DNA of 64,000 bases from Apostichopus japonicus (GCF_037975245.1 NC_092564.1:17471484-17535483), one strand, 5' to 3'; numbered from the stretch's first letter, positions 32,533-46,000 are shown. Notes: generated by a model not told the origin, from the sequence alone. A program made the numbers and translations.

Positions 32533-33137
32533 AAAGGGTGGCGGAACCGGGGGGCACAGGGGGGGCACGTGCCTGAGGTGCCTCAAGTAAGCAAGAGGCC
32601 AGGGAACCAGAATGAACACTCGGGAAGGGCCGTTTCCGGCCATCTGAGGGGTTGTTAAACCAAAAAATTTCTAGTACGCTCCGCGCCAACCGATCGTGGC
32701 GCTCCGCTCAGATAGTCGTGCATACAACGTTGCAAATCCTGGCTAAGCCCGTGACTTTTAATGAATTTCTGTGGGGCAAACTCAAAGCTATTTTGAATGG
32801 AAAAAATTTGTTAAGATATTAACAAGAAAAAAAAAATTCGGAAGATTCCTACATTAGCAACTAGCATGATTTCACCTCATTTTGTCTCAAAAGAAATATT
32901 GTTCTTGGTTTCCCAATTTGCGAATTGGATATTGCGGTGCTAGTATGCATATTTTCCTTTGGGGGGGGGGGACGTTGATGGAGTGATGTGTATACACAAA
33001 TATGATAATGCAATAAGAGTTATAAAGGGTACTAAATATAAGGCTGCATCAGTCCAATCGAATTTCTGCAAAGTGCCCTTTGAATTGATGTCGGTGCCCC
33101 CCCCCCCCCCAGATTAAAAGTGCTTCCGCCGCCCTTG
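32533..33137. mobile_element. hAT-like MITE, copy 1
   Basis: 605 bp with imperfect terminal inverted repeats (AAAGGGTGGCGGAA left, TTCCGCCGCCCTTG right) and a perfect 8-bp target duplication ACCTGGAC at 32525-32532 and 33138-33145. No coding capacity. It shares long similarity with the copy at 49928-50573, including the core TGTACGCTCCGCGCCAACCG-like block. An 8-bp duplication is the hallmark of the hAT superfamily. Confidence 0.85.
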
Positions 33138-33420
33138 ACCTGGACATCCCCAACATGAGTGTTAATATGAAACATTTTCTTTTTCATGGATGGGGGGGGG
33201 TGCAGGTTTATCATATTCTTTGTTATATTTTATACTTTTTTTCTGAGACAAATTGCAGTCTCACCCGACACAGCGACATTATCCCGCCAACGTGTCGTTG
33301 AACAATGTAGGTTTTCCTGGAGGTAGCTGAGTACTATGTTAAAATAATAAATAAGGTAACTAAATAGGAGCTTAAAAAATATACTGTCCCATTTTTCCCT
33401 TCAAAGTGATGTTACCTGTT
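33138..33420. other. Intergenic, nothing recognised
   Basis: G runs only. Confidence 0.35.
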
Positions 33421-33697
33421 TTCTTCTTCTAATTTACCAAATTTTTGGGGAAGTGTAAATTTCTAAAACGTGAGATTATAAAATAAAGAATGTTTGAAGA
33501 TGAAGATGAGAAGATGCAACTTGCAAGGCCTCAGAAGTGCCGTTTCCGGCAATCTGAGAGGCATTGTTTGCCAAAAATTTTCTTGTACGCTACGCGCCAA
33601 ATGATGGTGGCGCTCCGCTTAGATAGTGTCACGGGAACTTTCGGGCACAAAAAGTTCTGCCCCCCCCCAAACTGAAATGGTCCCGTACGCCTATGGC
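33421..33697. mobile_element. Decayed element fragment sharing the MITE core
   Basis: Contains GAAGTGCCGTTTCCGGCAAT, TTGTACGCTACGCGCC and GGTGGCGCTCCGC, as in the hAT-like MITEs. The left part (TTTTGGGGAAGTGTAAATTT) matches 46123-46145 instead, and the right end CGTACGCCTATGG resembles the foldback element ends. A composite or truncated copy. Confidence 0.5.
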
Positions 33698-36443
33698 CCC
33701 AGACCTGGCAAACCCACCCTGCCGGGATGTACCCTTACGCTAAGAAACAAAAAATAGTTCCCGGTGACTGGACTGTTCCCCAGAGGAGGACAATTCCGAT
33801 GGGGGGGGGGGGGGTTACTCACAACTTCACAAGCCCTCTAGCCACCGGGTTTCCTAAACAATGGGCCCCTCCCTCTGCCAGGGCTGAAGCCTCCTCCCAT
33901 TTTAAAAAAGCTAATGTATCTAGGGAACTTTTAAATGATATTTTGGCGTAGGTTTTGTGAACTAAGTATTCGATGAAGAGGTCGTGGATTAGGGGATCAA
34001 AAAGGAGAGTTTTTTTAAGGATTTTTGGTTGTTGAAATAATTAGTTGTAACGTTATTATTGTGGCATGGCATTATATACTATGACCGTGTATGGCATATA
34101 TTACGTGTTCTGGATGATGAATAAGCAGGGCCAGGAAATCGACCAAGCAGTTTTTAATAGACCCGAGGGAGTGACATTTGCAATGATAGACTATAGGCCT
34201 ACATGTATTCGTTAGATTATTCGTCCATTAGGCCTTCGATGTTCCGTATGTTCGTAAAATTTCGCTAAGTAGGCGAGGATACAGTAACGTTTAACATGTT
34301 GTTCAATTGGACCAATCAGTGTCCATGACTGTGTATTCTCTGTCTCGTCCGAAACAGGCAAGATTCGAGATTGATAGCTTGGTTCTGATGGATTTAGTCC
34401 TCATTTATTCGTTAATATTGCAGACACACGCTAGCTAGAGTACTGTTTATAAACATTACCCATTTATAGCCTGGCTTTGGTCTACGTTAAGTGACAAGGT
34501 TAAATTTAGGCGAAAACTACACATAATAGCTGTTAGTGTGTTTGTCTGTACATGTCTAGGCCTCACAACTGGTGACGTGGGACAAAAGAAATGCCTGTCA
34601 CCAGTTGTCAAACAATAGAGGAAAATAGTCACCAGTTTTACAGACAACGGGTTAGACTAAAGGGGAATATCTTCGGTTGTAGCTAAATCATTAAAAAAAA
34701 AACTGTGTACGTGTAAGTATGCGTGTGTATGCATACGTACGTGTTTGTGAGACCCTGGCTTTTAAACACGGTAGCTCCAGAAGGAAATAAGTGATTGATG
34801 TCATACTTGGTGTATCGATGGGAAATATACAATAGGCAAATACATTAGGGATCATCTAATGACCATGTCGTTCAATGGGCATGGTCAGTAGATGATCCCT
34901 ATTGTATTTGGTGAGGCTATCATGCATACTTATGAGTGGGCAGGGCTTAATGTTAAATTCATAAAACGTCCACAACTAAATGTTCGATTTTCTTCAAAAC
35001 TTGGCGTGAAGTTATCAATATACATTCCAAACATGCTTCGGTCATTTAATTATTTTGTTATGATGCCGAAGGCTCAGTAACCTTTGCGATCGTGTTGGCT
35101 TGTGTGGGTGTATGTGTGTGTGTGGGTGTATATGTGACGGCTAGCCTGTAAACACGATATCTCAAACACAATTTGAATCAATGTTATACTTTGTATATAG
35201 ATGTCCCATGATGTGCAGATGTGCCTTATTGTTTTGTGGTATCCATCTCTTGAATATTAATGAGTGAGCGGGGCCTAATATAAAATTCTTAAAATGTCAA
35301 CATCTCTTCAGCCGTATATCCGAATTAGTTTAAAGTTGATATGGTGAATTAACTACATAATAATGTACATGTTCTTTGCGACAACAATTATAATATTTAT
35401 TGATGGGTGGGGCTTAATTGGAAATTGCCACAAAGTTGGTATGGTGATAAAACTACATAATATGTGCATGTTCTTTACGGCAACAATTGAAAAGATTAAT
35501 ATGTATTGATGGGTGGGGCTTAATGGGAAATTGCCCAAAACAGCTAATAAACACGATATTTCAGCGACCAAAATACTAGGTAGATATATGCCCTAATAGA
35601 TGTGCCCTATTTTTCTTGGTTCTCATCTCTTGAATTTTAATGAGTGGGATGGGCTTAACGTATAAATTGGTTCATACTGGTATGGTGATGTTGGTACATA
35701 ATGAGGACATATTCTTGACGTCTCCAACTTTATGACATAAGAAAGGCTTTTAAGCGCAAGACAAGAACTAACTGTCCCATGGTTTACATCATTGGCATAG
35801 TGGGTTGTCACAAATACGTACAATAAACCGTGTTGTTTTTTTTCTGTACATATCATTAATATTTATCTGTGAACATAAAGTGTGTTATCAGATATCTCTG
35901 AAATAGTATGTCTAATTAGCTTTATACATGTACTAAGATATTACCATGTAAGTATATAGATACATGCTGATGAGTTCATAAACTTTGACCTCATTAATAT
36001 TTATGAATGTATCAGTTTTTATACAACAACATGATAATTTATACATTGCACCGTCCTTTATATGTTGCCGCATTAGTCAAAAGATAATCCTCTTCATGTT
36101 GGTGTGCACGACTAAACGATTGCGTTCTTTTTTTTTAACAAAATGAATCACGATACCTTGTTGCTTTGATTGACGCACCATGTTTGTTTGTACATAAATT
36201 GTCATTACCATATCACGTCGAGTCTGGGTTTTGAACTTTAATCCTGATAAGCATATACTTATCATAATATTATCTTCTTTGCCTGGTACGAAGTTCAAAG
36301 TCAGACCAGCATAAGTTATGTGATACTCTTTTTTCCCTGTGTAGAGTCTGGTCTGCGCGTGCTTATTAATTCACATAAACAGTTACGGTTGGAAACCCCC
36401 GATTATATACCTGCATTTCGCTCGGAACCGTCGTACAAGAAAC
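33698..36443. other. Intergenic upstream of the FAS1 gene; dispersed repeats
   Basis: 34730-35700 holds several diverged copies of the dispersed repeat (AAACACGATATCTCAA, TTGAATCAATGTTATACTT, GATGGGTGGGGCTTAAT). 34381-34500 is about 120 bp that recurs inverted at 41430-41560. An 11-bp hairpin (CAACTGGTGAC and complement) lies near 34566-34606. I cannot mark a promoter. Confidence 0.5.
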
Positions 36444-37079
36444 ATGGAGTATCTCGGAATTCTACTTCTAGCGGTTACTTTGGGGATTGGAGAATCACTG
36501 GAACAACCTCAGTTGGAGGAGGAGTTCTCTGGACACGTCCACTCAACGTCCAAAACGGTTCTAGATGTCTTAAAGGAGAGGAATTTGACCGAAATGTCCT
36601 ACCTGGTGACAAAGGCGGATCTGAACAAAACCTTGGCAGGCAAAGGTATAGACATGTAACCTATAAATAGCTACATAGATTATCATGTGGTAATTCATTG
36701 TGTTGCCTCCCGTAACATATACTGGGTATAACTGTATGGTTATATAGAACTCGTGTCGTCAGTTTATTGTCTGTTATACTCTGTTTGATTGTAGCTATAT
36801 CTGTATGTATACTATGAATAATTATTCACTTAACATGAAAGGCCTACACATGCTAGCATGAAAAACTATATATATGGTGTAATATGTGTTACTGTAGACA
36901 TTTTCTGATCAGTCTCTGAATACTGCTATACTCTGTCTGTTTCTTTGTCCGTCTGTCTGTGTGTCCGTATGTCTGTATGTTTGTTTGTCTGTCAGTTTAT
37001 GTGTCCGACTGTATATATATAATGATGATCAAAGTAATAAGTCAATTTATATGTAGGACCTACGTATGCAAGCATGGCA

Positions 37080-37147
<68 letters not shown>

Positions 37148-40100
37148 ATATATATATATATATCTATATATATATATATATATATATATTTATGTATGTG
37201 TGTGTGTATATATATAAGGTCGATCTATAGGAGGAACTATAAAGTAGCTTAATTTAGCTAATAAGCCTGCATAAGCCCCCCACCCCCACCCACACCCATA
37301 TTGGAATCTTACTCAGCAATCGAAAGTGTAACATATATAGTTTGCAGGAAATTGAGGAAACATGAATGGTTAAGACGAACGTGAATATTTATCATCTAGG
37401 GATCATTTTGCACAACGTCTACAGTGAAACAACCGTACATTGCAAAACTCAAGTATGCACATCCGTGACTTTGTTGTGCTGACATGACTTTAATCACATG
37501 ACTCGTGCTAATAAAATGCCTGCATATAGACAAAAAATAAGGTTTACTTAAATCACTTTGAATGTGAAACTGAAATAAAGTAGGGAAGCTTTCATATTAA
37601 TTCCTCTTTGATGATCTTAGGTAAATCGTTGTCTAAGTGATATAGCTCATAAAATATGGAACTTTCAATCAACTCCTCACAGGACTCGATGCTCAGTAAG
37701 TAAGGGACATAGCGGCGAAATGAAAGTCATGGCAATATCGCATTGTCTCAAATTGCAATAAAAACCATTACCGTACCACACATCCCGAGTGAGTTTAAAT
37801 ATTATATTTTAGTAGCCTCATTTTCAAGCACACTTGTTTTTACATACAATACTGCCTTTGATGACGACTATAAAACAACTGTTAAATGTTAATTTTTAAT
37901 TATGAAAATAAAATAACTGTTAACGAGCCACTTCAGGTTTTGGGATATTAGGTCAAGTTATCGCCTTTAATGCAAAAAAAAAACAGATCCTGGATTTAGG
38001 AGTCCTGAACGATTAACCGCATAACATCCTTAAAACAATCTGTGGGAACTTCTAGCTACCCTCGTGCCTATCATGAACCCCTCCCTGCCTTCATATACCA
38101 CCCCTTCTATATTTTTTGCCCTCCCTCCCACTTCCCCCCCATACAAAGGATATAAATATAAAAAAACAATAAAAGCAACCAAAAGCACTCGAGTCAAATC
38201 ACGAAATACATCAACGTCGATGGACTGAAAAAGTATTACTAAAAGGGTCAGATGAGGGGGAGGGGGTGGGGTGGAAGGGGTGGTCGGTTCGGCAACGGTA
38301 TAGAAGGGTTGAAGTAGTTGTAGAGAAACGATTGTTAAATAAAATGATACACCCTATACACAGTCAATGCAGGGGTGATGCCGTTATTCAACAATAGCAT
38401 TTACAGACGTATCAGTAGGGCACCTCTCATGGAGTATTGGTTTTCATGATGGTCGGGCCTTTATCTCTCTCTCTCTCTCTCCACCCCCCTCCTCGAAAGA
38501 AAAAGGAGGAAGAGAGAATGGAAATGTGAACATTTGATGTATTTCATGCATTAAATACTTCGCTCTTTTATTTGCTATTTTTTTTTTCTTGTAGAGAGGG
38601 CAAAACTGGGGTAGTGGTAGTGCAGTGAAGTATGTAAGGGTATGTAAGGGTATAAAGGTCAAATTAGTAAAGCTACAAGTACAAGTCACCATGGGCGGCG
38701 GTCCGTACTTCCGAGTGGGGGGGGGGGGGGGATATGACCTTGTTGACTATCTAAGCGTAGCGCCACCATGAGTTGGCGCGAAGCGTACAAGAAAATTTTG
38801 GGATTTACAAACCCTCTAGATGGCCGGAAACGGCACTTCCCGAGGTTTCCAAGCGGCATATACCCAACTTTAAAATAGGGATATCATGTCCGAAATATCT
38901 CATAATCAGGATCCAAAATACCTTTTTTTTTTAATTTCGGGTGTTATTTTGGGAAAATTGCCCCTGTCAATCTTGTTTCAGACGCTACGTTAGAATGTTC
39001 GAGAGCTCTTTTATATTAATCGATGAAGAAAATGACCTCAAGCAGGCTATTATAGGCCTATACACATGCAATACGCAATTACACATAGTTGCATTCCTAG
39101 GTACCGATTGCTAGGGCATCCCGGTGAAACGTGTATTAAGCAATACCCTGGTAACATGAGATTCTCAGCTGTTCGAGGGAACAGGTACGTATGTAGGCCT
39201 ACAGTACTATAGTTATAGGGCCTATATGAATATTATGAGGGTGCATATATGTACTATATCAATACCGTGGGCGCAATAATACATTTTGGTGTTATAGGGC
39301 CAATGAACCCTACAGTCAACTATTCTTGCTTTATAAAGACGGTTTATTTGAAAAGATCGCACTGCGTTTATGGTAGGCGAGAAATGAAGCTAAAAAAGAG
39401 CCGTACCTTCACGATGATGCATAAATGTAGGCATGAAAATATTCTTATCCCTGGCATTTGGTGGGGGGATATGGTGTATTACATCCCCTCCATCCATTTT
39501 CATGGGGGGATATATCCCCCTCCCCCCCCCCCCCCCAGGATCGCCGCCCATGCAAGTCACACCTCTTCGAAATTTCAGATTTACTTACTCCATTCGATAA
39601 ATCTTTCCATATGGCCTTAACCCCCCCAAAAATGTGTTTCGTCTTCCATTTAGGTCCTTTCACCGTGTTTGGCGTTACTGACGACGGGCTATCAAATTTA
39701 CCAATCGTGATCCGTGAACGTCTTGTCCGAGAGAAAGCGTTTGCCGTCGATTTTCTCAAATATCACATACTACCTGCTAATGTAACGTCATCTCAGATGA
39801 CGAATGGCAAAGTGGTTAAAACTCTGAACGGAAAATCCACTTGTTTTAATAATTACACGGTTGGCGGTAAAAAGGTAAGTCAGCGGCGGGTTGTTAGTGT
39901 TAATGCCTGTGGTGATGTATATATATTTAAATTCTATGGAGACGTTTAAACTCATTACTACCTTATTAGTACGTTATGGTACGCACGTCGAGAGAAGACC
40001 ATGGTGTGTTGTCATAATGTCACATAATCCCTGATGCTTTTGTTGCAAAATCTCATGTGAGAGAGTTAACGGTTAAACGATTGGTTGTATTGATGACGTG

Positions 40101-43054
40101 TATTAGATAACCTCTATGTCCCGATTAACCGGTGACAGCTGTAAATCACCGGTTTTGTCGATCAACGTGGTAAATTATAATCATAACATTATGAGTATAA
40201 CCTTTGTAAATTCCTTGAAATAAAGTGCCATGTCGTATGTTCTTCGTCTTAACACACAGGTGATTCTTGCAAATGGTGCGAAGCTTGTCACTGTCGACTT
40301 AATGGCTCCAAATGGTATAGTTCAAGAGTTGCAAAAGCCATTGTGGCCTCAGGTCGTGAACAACATAACAGAATTAATATACAAGCACAAAGCATTGACG
40401 AATTTTACCAGCTTGCTCAAGAAATCTGGTGTTGACTTAACAGGTAAGACGAAGTATACCTCGGATTATGCAAATTTATGCACAGGGATGACTCATGTAG
40501 TGGAAGGGATGTGTACGGAAGCGTAGAAGGGACATGGTGATGAAAGAGAAACAAACTCGTCAAAATGACAAAATTCAGAAAATTGACGTTTTGCCGAGTT
40601 TAACAACTTTTTGAAAATTGACGTTTGCCGAGATACAACAAGTCGTCAAAATGACAAAATTTTGAAAATTGCGTTTTGACTAGATACAACAACTCAAAAC
40701 GTCAATTTTCAGATTTTTGTCATTTTGACGACTTGTCTTATCTCGACAAAACGTCAATTTTGAAAAAAAAATTATTTTGACGACTTGTCTTATCTCGACA
40801 AAACCTAAATTTTCAAAATTTTGTCATTTTGACGACTTGTTGTATCTCGACAAAACGTCAAGTTTCAGATTTTTGTCATTTTGACGACTTGTTGTATCTC
40901 GGCAAAACGTAAAAATTCAGATTTTGTCATTTTGACGACTTGTTGTATCTCGGCAAAACGTCAATTTTCAGAATTTTGTCATTTTGACGACTTGTTTGTA
41001 TCTCGGCAAAACGTCAATTTTCAGAATTTTGTCATTTTGATGAGTAATTGCATCTCGGCAAATTTAATAATTTAGTCGTTGTGACGAGTTGTTAAACTCG
41101 GCAAACGTCAATTTTCTGAATTTTGTCAATTTTACGAGTTTGTTTCTCTTTCATCACCATGTCCCTTCTACGTTTCCGTAGATGGGGGATAGGTCGGGTG
41201 ATTTGAAGTAATGAAAACAAATTTAACTGAAAAGTGTGAATACAATTGATTAACTAGAATAACTGTATTTGTATACAAACACGTGTCTTTGTATAGTGCA
41301 TGGTGAAAGTCAACGTTAGTTAGTCGTTCATATTCAATGGGGGGGGGGGGGGGTGCAATGTGTCTTTGTTACTGCAACCCTTTTGAAGTTTTTAATTCCG
41401 GTCACGAAGGAGGAAGTTCGGCGTTTGGTCACTTAACGTAGACCAGAGCTAGGCTATAGTACGTAATGTTTATAAACAGGACTCCAGCTAGCATGAGTCT
41501 GCAATATTATAATTAAATAAATGAGGACTAACACCATCAAAACCAAGCCCCAAAAATGATTTTCTTCTCCCTGAAGTATACGGTAATTACTTGATTATCA
41601 TATCTTCATATTTTAAAGGCACAGGACCGTTTACCGTTTTTGTTCCCTCCAACGAGGCCTTTAAAGTTTATTCAGGGGACACAGGGGAGAAGATGGTTAA
41701 CTATCACGTGGTCGATGGGACTTACTATTCAGCCGGTTTGAGCAATAAACAGGAACTTCCAACACATCTGAGAACATTCCTCGGAGATAAAAAAGTGACA
41801 ATTCTCATTGACAATGGTAAGTGAAACAATTAAAAGAAGACACACAGAGAAAGCGGGAATGGTGAAAAGTGGGTAGGTGGGAAGGGATGTGGGAGAACAA
41901 CTTACATCTTGTCTCCCTGATATTGGTGTGTTGGAATATTTTGAAGACAACGTTTCAAACCTGATCCACTACGTAGTTCCGGTTAGGATACTGGAGTTGT
42001 TTATACTTTAAAGACAAGAGGGAGTTGAATGTGTATATGTGGAGAGGGGCGGAGGAGGGGGGGGGGTGGGAGGGGGTTGGTGTAGGGTGGAGATAGTGGT
42101 AAGTTGGGCCTTCTGGAAGTTTGTTCTATAATGTTGTAATAGCGAAGTTTGCGTGGTGTAGTGTCATCTATAAGGACAGCTCTAAGAACAGTAGAAAGGC
42201 AAGTTCTAATTCTTTGTGACAATCACATTGGCATCGCAAAGGAGAAATAGTTTGAACGCCAATAATGCATAGTGTATACGATTCAATTAACAATATAACG
42301 TTGAACCAGGGAGTTTGATTGAGAAACGTGTCGAATCTGGCTATATCTAGGAGTTGCATAAGAAGTTGTGTAGTTTTAGTAATGGTCACGTGCAACAAAT
42401 TGTGTGTACCCTACAAGGATATTGAACCTGCTTGGACTATTTTGCTATCAATGTTAGAGGTGGAGGCCATTAGAATCAATCGCGTGGAGCGCAGTGAATT
42501 TTTGTACCCCATTCCGCGGGATCGCAGCACGTATAAGGATATTGATAGGATACTACGTACCGTGTCAAAAAGAGGTGGGAATTCTTTAGCCTTCATTATA
42601 TATACAATGAAACCAGTAGAAAGCTATATCTGTCCATATGTTCAACTGTTATATTGTAGTATCATATCGCATGTAGGCCCTGTCTAAAAAACGCTAAACA
42701 CAATGAAACTTATCACATCTTTTTCCTTGCTAAAAACGTGCCGTATAAATTGGGTTTTGATAATCTCGCTAACCGCAGAGAAGTTCCCCACCTCTTCCCC
42801 CACCTTTCTCCTGTATTAGTTTGTTCGCTGTAGATGCATGGAGCTGCAGTTCTTTAATTTTTTTATAGTTAGATTATGTTTGCATCGGATAATATATATA
42901 GAGCCGAATTAAAATGTGTATACATTGTTTCTTTGCAGGTCACATGTCCGTGGAGGGAAGAAAAGACACCGCTAAGGTCACTACGATGGACTTAGCAGCT
43001 TTGAACGGTGTGATACACATCTTGGATAAGGTTCTTACTCCCCCATTAATTTAG
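36444..43054 (+). CDS. Secreted two-FAS1-domain protein
   Basis: CDS = join(36444-36645, 39654-39874, 40260-40443, 41619-41816, 42939-43054); all GT-AG, phases 1,0,1,1, giving 306 residues. The start ATG opens a signal peptide ([20 protein letters not shown]). Domain 1 (about 35-185): [48 protein letters not shown], then [20 protein letters not shown]. Domain 2 (about 185-305): [37 protein letters not shown] and [14 protein letters not shown]. These are the H1 and H2 boxes and YH motif of fasciclin-1 domains as in TGFBI/periostin, which mediate cell-matrix adhesion. At two domains and no transmembrane segment or GPI tail, it is shorter than the four-domain vertebrate proteins. Function beyond matrix or adhesion is unknown; several N-glycosylation sequons are present. 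Confidence 0.92.
36646..38689 (+). other. FAS1 gene intron 1, left part
   Basis: Holds a long AT microsatellite at about 37083-37192; nothing else recognised. Confidence 0.4.
38690..39552. mobile_element. hAT-like MITE, 863 bp, second subfamily
   Basis: Terminal inverted repeats CATGGGCGGCG and CGCCGCCCATG are flanked by a perfect 8-bp duplication CAAGTCAC (38682-38689 and 39553-39560). Inside, in reverse orientation, is the same core as in the 32.5-kb and 49.9-kb elements (AGCGCCACCATGAGTTGGCG, AAGCGTACAAG, GGCCGGAAACGGC). It inserted in FAS1 intron 1, ending 101 bp before exon 2. Confidence 0.85.
40514..41180. mobile_element. Foldback/TIR element with internal ~55-bp repeats
   Basis: The ends form inverted repeats of roughly 100 bp (left TACGGAAGCGTAGAAGGGAC, right GTCCCTTCTACGTTTCCGTA). 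The interior is a series of 50-60 bp units in both orientations, each with AACGTCAATTTTCAGA, TTTTGTCATTTTGACGACTT and GTATCTCGGCAA. The flanks GATGTG and GATGGG are only an imperfect target duplication. Located in FAS1 intron 3. No coding capacity. Confidence 0.8.
41181..41618 (+). other. FAS1 intron 3, right part
   Basis: 41430-41560 is an inverted copy of 34381-34500 (dispersed repeat containing GTTTATAAACATTAC and CTACGTTAAGTGAC in the opposite sense). A G run near 41340-41354. Confidence 0.5.
41817..42938 (+). other. FAS1 intron 4
   Basis: G-rich stretch near 42040-42090. An open stretch at 42319-42687 has no recognisable domain and is not called. Confidence 0.4.
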
Positions 43055-46000
43055 AGTCCCCCTCTCCACCCCCCAAGTTTTCCAGTCGCAACCGTAATAG
43101 TTGCTGGATTTACTCTTTTTATTCTTCGTTCATGTAATAAGGCACTTGCATATAATATATGGGTTAAACGGGGAAAAAAGAATATAAAACAAAAGAGAAA
43201 AGCAAAAGCATAAAACAAAATTAAACAAATTATGGTATGACCAATTAAATGCATCCTATTACAGCTCGGTTACACAAGGAAATGGATCTGTGATTTCATC
43301 ATGGTATAGATAACTTCCAAAAGATGTGCTCTCCTATTATAATCTTCCTCTTGATTGATTCTCAATTTCATATATTTGGTAATTATGTGTATGCACAAGC
43401 TGTCAATGTTCTCGCTATTTAGAATCTCATTCAAATTAAAAACTCATAATTAGAAATAATAATCTGCTTTTTCTTTTTCCATTTTAAAAATATTATAGAA
43501 AAATCATTTGAAGCACCTAAATTGCCTTCATGACATTCATAAGTCTGCTATTATCGGATGAATTCACCAATTTATCACCAAATAAAAAAAAATTAAAAAA
43601 AATTGGAAAAAAAGGATGCCTATCAATGTCACACAAACTTGACTGGCATAGCATTGCATAGCATATCATTTACACGGGTTGGCTTCAATACTTAGATTAT
43701 CATATAGCAAGTTCTTTCTGTACAGTATGGCGACTAGCAAGCCAAGAGACGAGGTCACTGGTGAGGTCATAGAAAATAATGTATTAATTTTTTAAATTAA
43801 CAGGAGGCACAAGAGATGTGTATAATCAGGTCTGACGGGCGGGTGGGGAAGATGAGGAGGGAGGGGGGGGGGGGGTGAAGTACAGCTTCGGGCTCAAGGT
43901 CAATTAGGGGGGCTAGGGAAATATTGAGACAAAGTAGAGCCGACGTATGGAACTGCTGACATAACTTCCCCCTATGGAAATCAGGCTGTCGGTGCCATTG
44001 TGTATGTTCGCTTCATATACTTTAGTTACTCCCTTAGTGTCACCCCCCCACCCGCCACCGCCCCAAATGCTCGAGCCACGTGACATGTAATGTATATATG
44101 ACTGATTTTAGGCCGCTGCAGAACATTTGCTATATGCCTTTTGAAGTAGTTACTTACTTACTAGTGTATTTAGTCTCGGCAACTTGACCAAATGCTAGTC
44201 CAAAATTATATTGACAATTGGTCAAAATAAGACCCTCTCGTAGATTTCGTCGGGAATTGAAAGTTTAGTGAATAAATAATTAATGACGACTTCGTGTAGC
44301 TCTTTAACATTTGGTCGCCAAGACAATATTTTACAGCAGTAGTAATCACACGCCAGAAATTTGGAAGAAAAGGGAAAAAAAGAGAAGAAAAATGAAAAAA
44401 AAAACCAAGAACAGAAAAGAAAAGCAAAGATGTTGACTTAATTACTTGAAACGAATCTTTGGATCAAAGTCAAATCAACAAACTTGGTCAATTAATTCGT
44501 CTGTACCAGAGGTTCCCTGGAACAATTATGTCACCTACCGCCCCCCCCCCCATTTTGCACTCTGCTCATATCCCATATTTTCCCGAACCCTCCATGTTAC
44601 TCGGCCCTCCAAAATGGCCCTTGCCCCCGGCGAGTGTAGCCTACTTACCCGCTCTCGTCAGGCCTGGCACGTCACAGCTACTTTATCTGTTCAGTCGTTT
44701 TAGTCTACCTCTGAAAATCCTATATAGAATTTAAGTCTAAAACACTGTTTTTATACAAAAAGAGTAAACATGGTTCCATATTCATGAAGGGTAAACATGG
44801 TTCCATATTCATGAAGAGTAAACACCGTTTCATGCATATTCATGAGGAGTCGAATAGACATCACAGGATCATGCAGACCGGGATCTCTGTTATCTAAACA
44901 ATTGTTGTACAAACTCGTGTTGCTTTAATAATTTGTCTTAATGGCTAGTCCAACAATTTTTTTCTTACCCCCCCCCCATTCTTCAGTAAAATTGTATTAA
45001 TATCTTCTTTCGCTATCAAAAATATTCACCTAGGGTTTTATTGTTTTTCATATAACAATAAGAATTTATAAAGACAAAGGAATAGTGGATACGTTTTGTA
45101 TACGTATTTGCAGTTGGATTTAATTTTCAACTGAATTGCATTCAACATTGTCTCAAATTGGCTAGTCCAACAATTTTGTATCACCTCCCCCAACCGCTTC
45201 CCAATCGTTTTTTTGTCCTTCATGTTATTAACATCTTCTTTCGCAATAAAAAATAATTACCCAGGGTTTTTATTTTTCATATAAAAATAAGAATTTGTAA
45301 AGACAAAGAATTAATGGAAAGGTTTGTATATTTGCAGTTTTATTCAGTCGCTGGATTGTACACCGCTTTTTTATGTCAACATTTTGAACCTTTTGCTTTA
45401 TATGTTCTTTAAGTCACACATACTGTAGTACTTTTGATAAATAAAATGATTTTTACTGCTTAATTCAATTCTTCACGGTCTCATTTATACATATATATTT
45501 TCAAGATCTTAAAGAACGATATCGATTTTCTAATTTTGGTCTACATTATCTTGAAATGTTGAAACGTTTTAAAACTTGAAATACGGATAACTTGGGCTAA
45601 TATACAGGGATGCCAGAATTCTGGCAATAGCCGGAATTCCGGCTTTTTCCGATTTTGAAATATGATTCCGGCTCCACACGATCTCACAGTTGAAACAGGC
45701 ATGAGCTTTTTCAGTCAATTTCTAACTGTTATCCTAACACACTGTAGCATACGCAAATTGGAGCCTTTATCGCAATTTTGATCTCTGTATTTAGTATCAT
45801 TAGTAGTTTATATTTGTAGTAATTTAGTATCATTAGAGTAGGGACAAATATTAAAATTTGTGGCTGCCTTTGGAAGTGACTCGAAAACGGAGATAATTCC
45901 AGAAATTTCCTCTCGGACTAGGCCCTAGAGATGTGCCCGGAAAAGTTCATAAAGTTCATTTCCTGGCCTGGCAATTCAGAATGAGACTTCTGCGGTACTT

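Noticed and set aside
33727..33951. 74-codon plus-strand frame after the element fragment near 33.7 kb
   Set aside because: It crosses a long G run whose length is unreliable, and shows no known domain.
36959..37252. 97-codon reading frame over an AT microsatellite
   Set aside because: Low-complexity translation inside FAS1 intron 1.
42319..42687. 122-codon plus-strand frame within FAS1 intron 4
   Set aside because: Composition looks somewhat protein-like ([19 protein letters not shown]) but no domain, splice context or homolog is recognisable.
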